Positions 13,227 through 24,760 of a DNA stretch of 64,000 nt are shown here, piece after piece. Under the pieces are notes generated by a model. That model had not been told where the DNA came from. It saw only the letters and a program-made list of their open reading frames with translations, and did not search any database. The translations under genes were made by a program, and so were the position numbers. The stretch is from Casuarius casuarius (Eukaryota; Chordata; Aves; Casuariiformes; Casuariidae), in contig PTFA01000495.1 in assembly GCA_003342895.1 (NCBI GenBank), forward strand, positions 155,770 through 219,769, written 5' to 3'. Each line of letters begins with the position of its first letter. Positions within the stretch are counted from its first letter, which is position 1.

Positions 13227-15282
13227 TCTAATGAATAGGCCATTTAAATAAATTCCCTGCTGACCTGCAAATCTGTAGCCTCTCTGCAACCATTTCAACT
13301 GATCTGTTACAATTTGCCATGGGATGAATTGTCTGTCACCATGCAGTGCTGGCCAATCCGTCCTCCTCTCATTCCTCCTAGGAAGCAGCAGACTTTCTGG
13401 TTTTGCATTGAAGTTCCATCTTAGAAGAGATCTGCTGAGAAATAAGAAATAAATTTAGAGCTTTGCGCGGTTGTTTGGGTTTTCTAGGTGTTGAAGATAT
13501 TTAAACATTGGCACAAACTCCTAGAGGACATTGCAGCTGCCCTGTCTCACGTGCTTTTCTGGGAGAGATGTGCTTTTGCTAAATATGAGTTGTTGCTTTT
13601 ACTACAGGAATAAACTGGATGTCGTTTTCCAGCCCGTGCAATACAGGAGCTTGGAACTGGGCTGGGAGAACAGAGGCTTCTGCTCCTATGAACGGATCCC
13701 ACCAGCTTCTCCTGCGCTGGGGACAAGACTGTGGCTGTCGGTCCCGCGATGCACTGCTTGTGCAAGCCTTGCAACTCGGGGAGAGTCACCCTTCTTCGAG
13801 GCTGCTCTGTCGCACCAGCTCCATGCAAGTCCTCGTTTGCATCCCACCTGCATGGTCCCCAAGGAAAATCCATTGCAGGCAGGATCTGCAGCGTCTTCCC
13901 AGCACGTGTGGGGATGGCGAGGCTGTTGCGCTTGCTCACCCTGCTTCCCCATGTGGTTCATTGTCACAGCTGGTGCGGAGCCAAAGAATAAATCCGTTCA
14001 AAAGGGGATGAGATAAATTCGCAACAGACAGGTCCAGTGGCGGCTGTTAAACAAGATGTTCTGGCTGCAGCTTCTGACCTGGAAAGCCCGAAGCGTCCAG
14101 TTGCCGGAGGTGGGAGGTTACGTTCAGGAAGGAATCGCTTCCTCTGGCTGTTCCCTGATCTCATACCCTTCGCCAAGCACATGCTGTCACCGGGGACAGA
14201 CCCGGCCAGATGAGCAGTCACTCTGAGCCTCTGCGCTTACCGGGTTGAGTGGTTTATGCACATGTGGCTGTGCGATGAAGTGCAGCTGTGCTGCATGGCC
14301 TTTGGAAAGAGTCTGTGCACTACAAAGATGCCTGCTAGCGTTCTGCCACGACAAGAAGGAGAAGGAAGACTTCCTCAGAAGGGAACGTGCACAGATCCAT
14401 CACGAACGTCCCTCCCTGCCTGCTCCCGCTCCCGCTCCCAGGCTCGCTTCTCTGAATATCCTTGTTTAACATACATGGAGAGCAGTACAGGCATTTAATA
14501 AACCAAATTCCACTGAAATAAAGCCCCTCTTCACACCGATTCCTCCTCCTGGAATCAGCAACTGAGAGAATAAACTGCAGGAGACAGATGTTAGTCACTT
14601 TGCTCAGAAGCGCAGGCAGGGCAGCAGTAAATGGTAAGAAATTGCGCAGAACGTGGTAGCCAAGAGCACCGAGCGTTCCTCCTGCCCTTGGCACAAACCT
14701 TCCACTGAACTCTCTTTGGGCAGGAAATTAAAAAATCCCAGCGAGTCACCTGCTTGATCCCATTACCAGGCACAGAAGGAATCCTTACTGAAAGCCACCG
14801 CAAGCTCTACTGATACAACCACCATGCAGCTGAATGGTGGTTTTAGTGCTTGGACAAGGAAGGTGGGCAATTACACCAGCATGAAATCATCTCACACATC
14901 CAGAGAGAAGAATTAACGGAGCAGCAGATTTGGGTCCAAGCCCAGCAAGAAGGGAGTGTTAACTGCAGAGGAGGAAGCTGCTGCAAGAGAGCTGGTTGCA
15001 AAGCCTCTCAGCATTTGGCAGGAGGTACACTTTCCTGGCAGGTCTTTCTCTCTGTCCCAAGTTTATTTCTGACTTGAACATTATTTAATAGGTTGGAGAA
15101 GGCTTTTTAACCCTCCGGCTGCTGGTTCATCTGCCCCTTTGCTTGGCTATGAGTTTTAGTGCTCATTACATTACTTGGCAAGATCAGTTGTGGCAGCTGC
15201 ATTGTTTTACCTGGACAGAATCTGCAGTATTTAGCAAAAACAGCAGGTGCCAGTCTAGTTAAATGCTTCATCATATAATGTG

Positions 15283-15301
15283 AGTAATAATAATAATAAT
15301 A
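15283..15301. repeat. (TAA)n microsatellite
   Basis: Six tandem TAA/AAT units after GAG. Confidence 0.9.
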
Positions 15302-16600
15302 GAAAAATCTCTTATGTGATGTAATTATGCAGAGAAAGGAGATTGTTTCTTCTGGGGATAATTGTCTTGAAATCCCCTGCGTGGCCGCAGTTTTCACATC
15401 CTTAGGCAGTGGCACGTGTGATCCGCGGCAGGAGCGCTGGGCAGGCTGGGCTGTGCTGCCAGTGGTCTTGCTGCATCTTGGCCAGGGTGTTTGCTGCTTC
15501 GGCACCAGTGTCGTGCATACCTGGGGACTGTAATTTAGAGGGAAGGGTGTAAATTAGCTTGGTAGAGAGTAGTGCTATTGCCTTATCCTGATCTTCAGTT
15601 GTGCTCGTGCCGAATAAGCAGTGAAACTCTGTGGTCAAACTCAAGCCCGTTACTGGGGGGATTTGAAGGATGTGGCAGAACTTCCTAGATCCAGCTGCGG
15701 GGGCCAAAACCGCCGTCTCCTGGGATCTTCCCCGCGTCGTGGGACTCTCAGGACACTGACACGCAGCACGTTTTAACCGCGCGCGATCGGTGGAGTTGTG
15801 CGCTCTCGCAGCGGCACGCACGGGCCTTCAATGCACGGGGCGCTCAGGAGAGCTGCCAGATCAAGCGGGGTCTCGAGCAACGCCAGTGGGGCCCAAGGGC
15901 AGAAGCTGGTGTCGCGATGGGCCACCCAGCCGCCTGCGGTGTCGCGCGGGGACGACGGGTCGCACGGGACAGTGCCAGGGCTCTGCCGGCGAAGCCTGGC
16001 CGCGCTTCCAGCGCTGGCAGCTTCCCTCAGCGTTTCATTCAAACCACCCCGCTTCTCCTGCCCACTCAGCAGCACATCCAAGGAAATTTTAGTAAGGAGC
16101 AGAGAAAAGCTAGCTGCTGCCCGAGTGATCTCGTCAGAGCGGGAGAGGCTGCTCTCTGCAGGCTGCGGGGCAACGCGAGACACCTGGTATCCGGCTTGTA
16201 CAACTTCCAAAGACGCAAACCGGAAAAGCCCTCAGGGAGTGTTGTTAGCCAATAATTTACTTTAATTAAGTAAAAGTTATTTTATTAATATCAGTTAAAC
16301 GTGTTCTCAGCAGATGAGTACCAGCCGTTGGCGGGGTGTGTTTGTGCAGCCGGCCAAGGCTCCGTACATGTCATGGCTTTAGTCGGATGTTTGTCGAGAG
16401 CTTCCGGCGGCTGCGCCAACGTGACGTCTTGAGGACAGGCCGTTACGTTGTATTCCACCCATAAATAGGTAGGTATTAATTGAGAGCTGCTATCCAATTC
16501 CCCCTACTTTTACGATATGATGAGGCGTTAATGGACAGGACGATACGGAATCACCCTGTTGAGGCGAATGACTTTGCTTCCATTTTGGGCCGTGGTTCAG

Positions 16601-16790
16601 AAGCGACCGCTCGCTCCTGCCAGGGGAGCTGGCGGCGCCAGAGGGGCCGGGCCGGGCCNGGCCGGGCTCGGCAGGGCGCCCGCGCCAGCTCCCGCTTGCT
16701 CTTCCTCAGCACCTCCCGCCGCCTCGTCCCGCTAACACGCCTCAGCAAGCGAGCACCCAGGGGCCGCTCCCCCCCCCCGCCCGCGTGAGT
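16601..16790. other. GC-rich block with GGCCG repeats
   Basis: Short CpG-rich block with tandem GGGCC/GGCCGG words around the single N at 16659, then CCCGCCGCC and a C-run at 16771-16780. No gene seen. Confidence 0.4.
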
Positions 16791-19700
16791 GATTCTTTCC
16801 GTGTATGGAGATCTCCTGCAGCAACAAAGGCGGCATTGAAATTCTGGCTTCGGTTCGCGTATCCCCAGTCACCCGTCTGCCAGGGTCTGTCTTGCCGTTT
16901 GATGTTTCACTCTTTTACGCCAGACTGGGCCCTGTCTCCTCCTTCCCGAGCGCAGGGCGGCCGAGGAGACCAGGGCCGACGTGGGAATGCCGAGGGAAGG
17001 GGATGCGAGGACTCCCGGGCCTGCTTCCGTGGCGCAGGGCTTGGTGCCACCTGGGTGGTGGCGATGTTGAGGGCTGCAGCCGTTCCTCAGTGCTCGGACA
17101 GTGGCCTCAGGCGCTCACCGCCTCCCCCTCCGTGCACCCTATCCATTTCAGGCTTTTCTAGCATCAGATTTGCAGCCCTGTGCTTTTGCCCTGACTCTGA
17201 TATAGCCCAGTGTCAAGAAGGTTTCTGGGCTGTTGCTTTCGGGATGGATGCGGGTACTGATTGTTTCCTCAAACTCCCTTCTGCCCCAGCTGCTCTTACG
17301 TGCAAGCCGGGTTCACACTCCTCACTTGCACCCGCGTGGGAGCAGAATACTTGCCTCCGTTTTCTCAGGGAGACGTTCTGTGTGATTCTCCTATTAAATG
17401 CCTCATTGATCATTCTTTCTGTGTTACTCTGCTCAGCAGAGCTCATCACAGATGAGACAAATGCATCTTTTGGTCGATAGGGGCTAGGCAGATAAAAACA
17501 CAGTCACAAAATACATAAAAAGCCAAAGCTCGCACAAACAGAACTGGTCGTTAACAAGCTACTTAGAACGAGGCAAATCAGGGATTACTGTATTAAATAC
17601 AACAAGCAGAGTTGCTGAGCTGGAAAAGGGATTTTAGCTCCTATAGATATGTCAAATCTCATGCATTATGTGTGACATTTATTTGGCTTCTGCCTCCTGC
17701 CCTCCCCAATGGCACCTGCACCTTATCCTTTGCAATGCATCTCCGCAGCCTGGTCCCAGTGATGTCTCCGCACTGGCTGGGGGGTCCTGGCCTGCTCGGC
17801 CCCTGCCCATCACGTGAGCTGAGCTGCCTGCCACTCATCCCAGCAACCCACTGCAGGAACCCAAAGTCCAGCCGGGAAAGATGAGAACTATTTCTGCTGC
17901 AGGAAACGTGCCAGAGGTATGAACAGTGATGACAAATCACTTTCCCAACCATTCATGCTAAAAATTGCCCTCCTGACTGCAGCACATTAGCAGAAACGCC
18001 CTGGTTAACGGGTCGGAGCATGGCTTCTGAGCCAGCTGGGAAGGAAGTGCAGAAGTGGATCCGAGAGGCTTGCGGTTGCAGCAAAGGCTTTGTGCAGCAC
18101 CTGCAGCACATGCCTCAGCGAGGACAGAGTCAGTGCGCTCTTCTGGATGCACATTAGCATTTCCAAGCTGTGAGGTCGGGGGGCTGTTACGGTCTGCCTT
18201 TCCGACCACCATCACTCGCCAGCAATCTCACCCCACACAGGAGGTTGCTTTCCATTGCAGCCAACAGCTCACTTAAATCCCACACTTTGCAATGGAGCTA
18301 AATCAGAAGGAGAAGGAGGATGCCCAGGTTAGATTTACAAAATGATGAATTTACAGCTCCATCCAGCTGCCCCCAAACTGTTTCTCTTTTCCACTGCGAC
18401 TTTTTCTAACTTTCATCCACCAGATTGCATCTGGCCTCATTTTGCCATGCTCAGGAGCTGTTTCCCAGCCAAAGAGACATTCAAGAAGCTCAGAAGTTTC
18501 CTCTTGACCTTGTCTTCCACAGTCAAATAATTTATACACCTCTGTCCCTTGTAAAGTATTTATATCCCAGCCAAATCCATGACAGGTAGTCAGCAGGAAA
18601 ATCAGAGGCCTCTAAGGGACCAAGTTCAGGTCCTGAGCCACAGATCAGCCACTTGTGACCTGTGAATGCTGGTGGAGTTAAGAGAGAAGTTTAAGAAATA
18701 GTTGACCCCAGCTGGAATTGCAGCTGTAGCAAAGTAAGCAAGTAAGAAAAATCCTGTTCCAGCATCACTGCAGTCTAATGTGCGAACCGTGATGTTGGGT
18801 TAGCTGGAGGATCCAGAGGCTTTGGTGACCTATCCCCAACAGCGTTTTCCTTAAGCTACCGGTGGAAGTGGCTTTGTATCAAGACACCACGTTGTGAACA
18901 GGAATGGCTGCGACAGACCCACATTCACTTCTGCAGCTCTGCTGTTGCATGGTAATGCAGGGTGCAACAAGCGCCCTGGGTCTCCGTGGCTGCGTTCCCC
19001 TGAACTGTCCCACGCAATTACACACGCTGCCTGCTCTGCCTCAGATTCTGCAAAGGCTAGGCCTCAGGAGTCAATCATACCTAAATCCCTGGCAGTATTT
19101 AAAAAAAAAAAGACTATCGCTGATTCCAGTTCGTTACTGGAATGAAAAAGGCATCATTGCCAGAGCTTAGCTGGAAGTGTTTTCTGTCTTCAGATCAATA
19201 TATCACCGGAGGCTGACGCACGCTGTATCCAGAGAAGAAATTTCCACTTCTGTCTTCTCCGGCGTGGTGCAGCCACCCATCGCCTGCCGTTCCTCGGCAT
19301 AAATCTCGGATTTCTGCTGAGCCAGTATTTCTACCCACTGCTGGGTCATTGGTATAATTGCAACCAGGCCAAGATTCCCCAACATGCGTAACCTAAAAGT
19401 CAGCCTGGCCGGAGAGAATTTCTGTTTAGTTTCCCTCAGTTTAGTTTCCCTCAGCTCTGAATCCATTAATAATTTTAATGCTGGATTCAGAGGGATGGAG
19501 GGAGAGCAGAGAATATGGATTCCTGCTGATAAATCAGTGCTCAGGAGCAAAGGGCTCTCCAGAAACATTCCTCTGCAGACCAAGAGAGAAGCAAGATGTA
19601 ATAGTGTTTGCTCACTCAGAGCTGAACAGCACACTGGAGAGCAGCATCACTGCGTGGGGAAAAACTGCTGTACCCTTATACCTGCTATTAACTTATTTTT

Positions 19701-22700
19701 AATACCTACAGACCACAAGTTCCCATCCCCACTTGACCTTTCAAACAACTGTATTTAATTGCTCCTAAACAACATGAAATTGGTTTCAATTAGAGGCTAA
19801 TGTGATTACCTAGGCCTCCATAAAAATAACAGAATTGCAAAGAACAAATGAAGTAATTCACCAGGGCTGAAGAAGGTAGTTGTGCCTTGATAATTGCCTG
19901 CTGTTAGCAATGCAGGGAGAAAAAACCCTCTCAGCTCCCCGTTGCTGGGAGGAAACACTCATTCGCTGAGCCTGGGCTGTGGAAAATCTCCTCCGTGTGT
20001 TAATTACTGTGGAAAGTGCAAGTGGCGGCTGAACCTTGTGCATCTTGGACTGGGTGCGTGCGGGCGCGCAGAGTCACTCCCCTCCGGCCGAGAGCACAGC
20101 CCTGCGGTGCGGCCAGTCCTGGCAGTCCCAAGGCCAGCGTGGGCAGGGCAGGGATGAGCCAGCCAGCCCGGTGCCCCGGGGCCTTTCCACGTCCCCTGTG
20201 TGCTAATGCCTGAGCAGGGCTCTGGCTGTGCCTTGCCTGGCGCTAGCAAATCTGCTGGTAATTGAAGTGCACCGTGGAGGGGATAATCCTGCCGGAGCAG
20301 ATGCTCAGCATCGCTGTGTTGCTGTGGGGAGGAGAGGGAAGGAAAAGGATTAGCCATTTTAATGCGTTTAATCTTCGGGGATGTTGTCGCTGCAGAGCTC
20401 GGAGCTGGCGACCTCGGGAGCCTGCAGCGGTCCCTCCCCTGCATCCTTCCCCACCAGCATTCAGCCCTGGGGCGCGCCAGCCTCAAGGGCAGCGCTGGTT
20501 GCAGCTCTGCCGCTCGCTCGGAAATTCAGACTAGAAAGGAAACGTACGGTTAATTAGCTGGGAGGGTAATTAGCCATTGGAACATACTGCCAAGGGATGT
20601 GGTAAATTCCTCATCATGGGGAGTCTTTTACCATCAAGTTCTGGTGTATGAAAAAAGGAAAAACAGTTTCATGTAGAAAATTTGTGATGATGGAGTTCTC
20701 CCATCTGAGGTTGGAGCCGGGGCTGCACACGGGTTTGGGGTGAAGGGCCAGAAGTGTCCTTCAAAGGGGCTTTGCGGCCAGGAAGGAGATGGTGCAGCAG
20801 GTAGCAGGAGGAGACCTGCACGCCCCATCGAACCTGCCGGGGGAATTGGGCTCAGCAGAGCGCAGTTACCCACAAGGGAAAAAAAATTTCAGGAATTAAA
20901 ACAGAAGAAAAGGAGGAAAGGAGCTTTTGTGCTCTGGAGTCGAGGGTATTGGCATGATTCCCATGGCATGGAATTTCAGTGCAGGTTTCATCAGCGTTAT
21001 TAGCATTAAGTGTTATAAAGTCTGTGGGTGCCACACTGTGAAATTAGCATTTCAGTGGAATCAAATCACTGCCGTCCCCCAGCCCAGCTGCAAGGAGCAG
21101 AAACACTCATTTGACAATGTCATTTCAGCAGAGGTGAGCTAGCTCCATACACCGGCATAACTCTCTGAATTGGAAATTTATGGGCACACCATGCGTGACC
21201 TATTTAGCTCCCAGCGATATATTTTACAAATGCAGTGGCAGGGAGTAGGCGGGGGGGGGGGGGGGGGGCCTCCCTCCTCGCCCAGGGTGCTGCGCCGAGA
21301 TCTTCGGTACCGCTCACGTAGGTCTCCATCGGGGGGGGACCAAGGTGTAGTATTAACATCCGCATGCCTTCGCGTTGCTCGTGGCTCGTTCCCGGCAGGC
21401 TCTGCGCGTGGCAGTTCCCAGCCCGGTTTTGGGCTGGCAGAGCCTCTGGAGAAGTAACGCACGAGCCCCTTCGCTCAGGCTGCCGCTGCTGCGCAGGCAC
21501 TGGAGCACCAGCTGTGGTTAACCCCCCTCCCACGTGCGCTGGAACGGGTGTTTTGCTGTTAAGGGCAGGCTCAGGTGCCTCTAGCTGGTTTTGAAAACTC
21601 TGGTGGAGCCTCAGTAACGAAAGGAGACGCGGTGAAGAGCTGCTGGGAGATGCAGATGTTACCGGTCCCCGGCCCTCACTGGGAAACAAAGCTGCTGCTG
21701 TGCAGGCNGTGGCTGAGAGTAGCCCGTGTCAAAGCGTGGGGATGCCTTGATTTCCGGAGGCCCTGAGGCGCCCAGTATCTTGGATGCACTTAGGAGATTT
21801 GTCCTGGCTATAGCTGAAATGTGGCTTCTGGGTTCAGGTGGGATCTTTGCAGTCAGTGCATCGTCCTCTTTTCGGGTGGAGGTAGGAGAAGGGTGAGCCG
21901 TCCCACCCGCCCCTCAGCGGGACTCTGCTTGCCAGCAGGCGTGGGCACAGGTTCCCCTCCGCAAAGGTCCCTCCTCCGGGGGAAGAGGTGACAGCCAGGC
22001 CAGGATGAGTCGGACATGAGCAGCTCCTGCTTTTCCAGCGACCCTTTTGGTCTAAGCAGACCCATTTTTCCTTGGCAGGGCTCCTGTGACGATGACATCC
22101 GAAACCTGTTGGGCTTGGAGGCGAAGGCGGGCGGGGGGTAAGAAGTTAAGAGCATCTCCTTGAGGGAGGAGAGGCTGATAAATGAAGAAGAGGGAAGGTC
22201 TCTCCAGAGTGAACACACGACGTGATGGAGCTGTTTGGACATTTATCGCACTTGACCTGCCACTAGACAGAGAGGAGGGAATTTGCGTGTGAGCTGTGTG
22301 GGAACCCAGCTAGCAGCATCCATACCGAGTCAAGGAAGGACAACTCCAACCTCCCTGACGCTGCATTAAACAACATGCGGAGCAGCAGCAGTGGTCTGGT
22401 TAAGTCTGTAAGGGCTGAACAGAAAGCTCCTGCCCAGCTGTCACCTGGTTCATCTTGCACATGTCGTCTTTCTGGGCATAGCATTTTTCAAGTTAGGGTG
22501 TCCAGAGCATCAGTCCTCCCCAAACTGTATTTCAGGCTCATCTGTAAAACAAGCCTGTTTTCTGGGCGCTATGAGAACTCACGAGTTCATTATCACTGCC
22601 CACAAGTACTGTAGGTTGGCACACAACAAAACTGAGGCGAGCACATAAAAATCACAAAGCAAAGATTTCAGGTTCTCTTTATTTACCTTCCAGTGTGGGA

Positions 22701-22880
22701 AATTTTAATTGTCAGAGTTTCAGCTTTTCCTCTCTAAACATGAAGATTAGTGTCTTACTATTGTTCTGTTTTTTCCTCAAAAGATGAAAGACAGGATTCC
22801 CCCAAACCGTGTGGTTGTAGGAGCTGAAGGCGAGGATAATAGAAGCTGGCAACTGCATGCGCTGACATTCATCAGTTTAA
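16791..22880. other. Gene-free stretch, many AT-rich islands
   Basis: AT-rich islands at 17.45-17.67, 18.24-18.75, 19.06-19.87, 20.53-20.66, 20.9-21.25 and 22.6-22.87 kb. Two TAATTAGC homeodomain-type sites lie 20 bases apart at 20552-20577. A 20-base G run lies at 21249-21268, and a single N at 21708. No splice-supported coding exon. Confidence 0.4.
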
Positions 22881-23280
22881 ATCTCTCTTGTTTGTGAGGT
22901 GCTGGAAAAACGGATCTCAGCCCTGGTGGAAGCCGCGCTCGGCTTCAGGCATGGCTTTCCGCCTGCAGCGGGATCGGCTAAAAGCGGAGCAAGGGGCGGC
23001 CGCTCAGCCAGCGCAGCTCGGGGACGTCGGGGACATGCCCTAACCCCTCGCAGCAGGGCTCGCGGCAGAGCGGGGCATGCGGCACCGCCAGGGCCCCGGA
23101 AACGGGCTCTGCCCCCCGCGCTCCCCAGTTCCAGCGGGGCCACCCCTTGCGACCCCGCCACCATCCCTGCCCTGCGCCCAGTGAGCGCCTGGCACGCACC
23201 GGCAGGAGGAAAGGCGGCAGGACGCGGCCGCCCGCTGCTCCGCTTAATTGGCCAACGCGGCCTCGTGCTAAGCCTGTAAG
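22881..23280. other. CpG-rich block (orphan CpG island candidate)
   Basis: CpG-dense sequence with GCGGCCGCTC and GCGGCCGCCC words. No exon or gene recognised, and open frames run on both strands. Confidence 0.35.
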
Positions 23281-24040
23281 AGGATAAGCACGGCACGCGC
23301 TGTAATAGTCCTGTCTGAGCCTCAGTTCAATTTGCCTGGTTTAAAATTAGCCAAATAAATAAAGATATAAAGCAGCCAAGCCAGCAATCTTCTGCAAGGT
23401 GATTAGATGCTGGTAACAAATATTTTAGGAAAAAGCACTGCATGAGCCGATCCTGCCTGGTGCCAGGTTTCCGAGGCTGCCCGCAGCGCACGTCCTCCCC
23501 AGCCCACCGCGCCTGGAGGGCTTTTGAAGTTCAAAAACCGGACGGCAGCAGTGTTCACGTTTGTGCAGCCGCGCTCACCTGTCCTCGTGCCGAGCGGGTC
23601 TCCGTGTCCCGGCACGGGGCTCAGACGGGCTCGAGGGGCCACACGCGGGAGCCGGTGCGGGTTCTGCTCCGGCAGCCGGCACCCGCCGCCCTCCTCGCTG
23701 CCGCGTGCGCCCCTCGGCCGTCTCCGGGCCTGGCCTCCAGCCTTTGCTCCCACTCGGCTGAGCCTGTTGCTTTCAGTGCAGGGGTAGGTGGTTATTTTTC
23801 AATCCTCTGCCTCTGGCAGCCCAGGGCACCAGCCTGCTCAGTACCTGTCGCCTGTTTATGGAACGTGATGAGCCGCAGGGGTCCTGCTCCTGCTCCTCAT
23901 CCTCCTCTTCCCGCCCCGCCGGCTGTCCCCTCCCAGCATCACCCGTGCGAATAGCAGCAGCGTGTCCCACTTTGGTGTGAGCCAGTTCTGCCTGCTGGCA
24001 GCTTGTGTGTGAATGAATAAATAACCTCACAAACTAAAGC
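23281..24040. other. Gene-free, AT island then GC-rich sequence
   Basis: AT-rich at 23.28-23.43 kb (TTAAAATTAGCCAAATAAAT), GC-rich thereafter. Nothing supportable. Confidence 0.35.
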
Positions 24041-24760
24041 TCGGCTCCAGAGTGAGTGGCTGGAGCTGGCGGCAGACGCGGCACCCCTCCACCCCCCGCC
24101 CCCGCAGAAGGAAGCTGTTTCCTGAGCCCGCAGCATCGGCGCATCCCAGACCGGGACGAGCCGAGGGGAGCCGGTCCCGGCGCTGTCCCGGGGCAGGACC
24201 GCGGCGCTCGGCTGGCCGGGTCGAGCTCTCCGCCCCGGCTGCGGACCGCGGTGGTGCCTCGCTCCTGTTCTTTGGACTGTGGCCTGTCGTGTCTGAGCAG
24301 TGTAGTGCAACAAGCCGTCACCGTAATGTTAATTAATATTAACGAGAGAAGGCAACGTACCCCAGTCTATTCCTAACCCTCCACCTGAGCCGTCAGTGCC
24401 AGGCGACAGCTGATGGATTGTTTTTGGATGCCGCCTCGAGGCTGCAGAGCTGCGGAAGAGGCAGCAATGCCGAGAGCAGCGGCCGGCAGCGAGCGGGCGA
24501 GACCCCACACGCCGGTGCGACCGGCAGAGCGCACTGCGCGGGAGCGGGCAGGCACCGGCGCGGGAAGGAGCCCCTAACCCCGGCCGTCCCGGCGGCCCCG
24601 AGCCCCTCGCAGCATAAGCCCGAGGCAGGCCCAGCCAGACGCTGGCTCTGGCGTGTCCCGTGGACACCGACCGGCTCCAACACCGCCCCGGTCGCTGGAA
24701 GCAGCCGGACACGCTGGCTGAGGCGCATCTCACCCAAGCAGCCCTGGCCCGTCCTGCCCG
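24041..24760. other. CpG-rich block interrupted by a TAATTAA element
   Basis: Two CpG-dense parts (24.05-24.25 and 24.42-24.70 kb) flank a short AT-rich core (AATGTTAATTAATATTAACG, 24324-24343). No gene recognised. Confidence 0.35.

Larger units (their letters stand above)
12901..16600. other. Gene-free stretch, AT-rich islands and microsatellites
   Basis: Mostly AT-rich from 12.9 to 13.6 kb, with an AT microsatellite, then moderate GC, an AAT microsatellite, and a strongly AT-rich island at 16.23-16.56 kb holding CCAAT, TTTAATTAAG and TTATTAATAT words. No exon supported. Confidence 0.4.
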
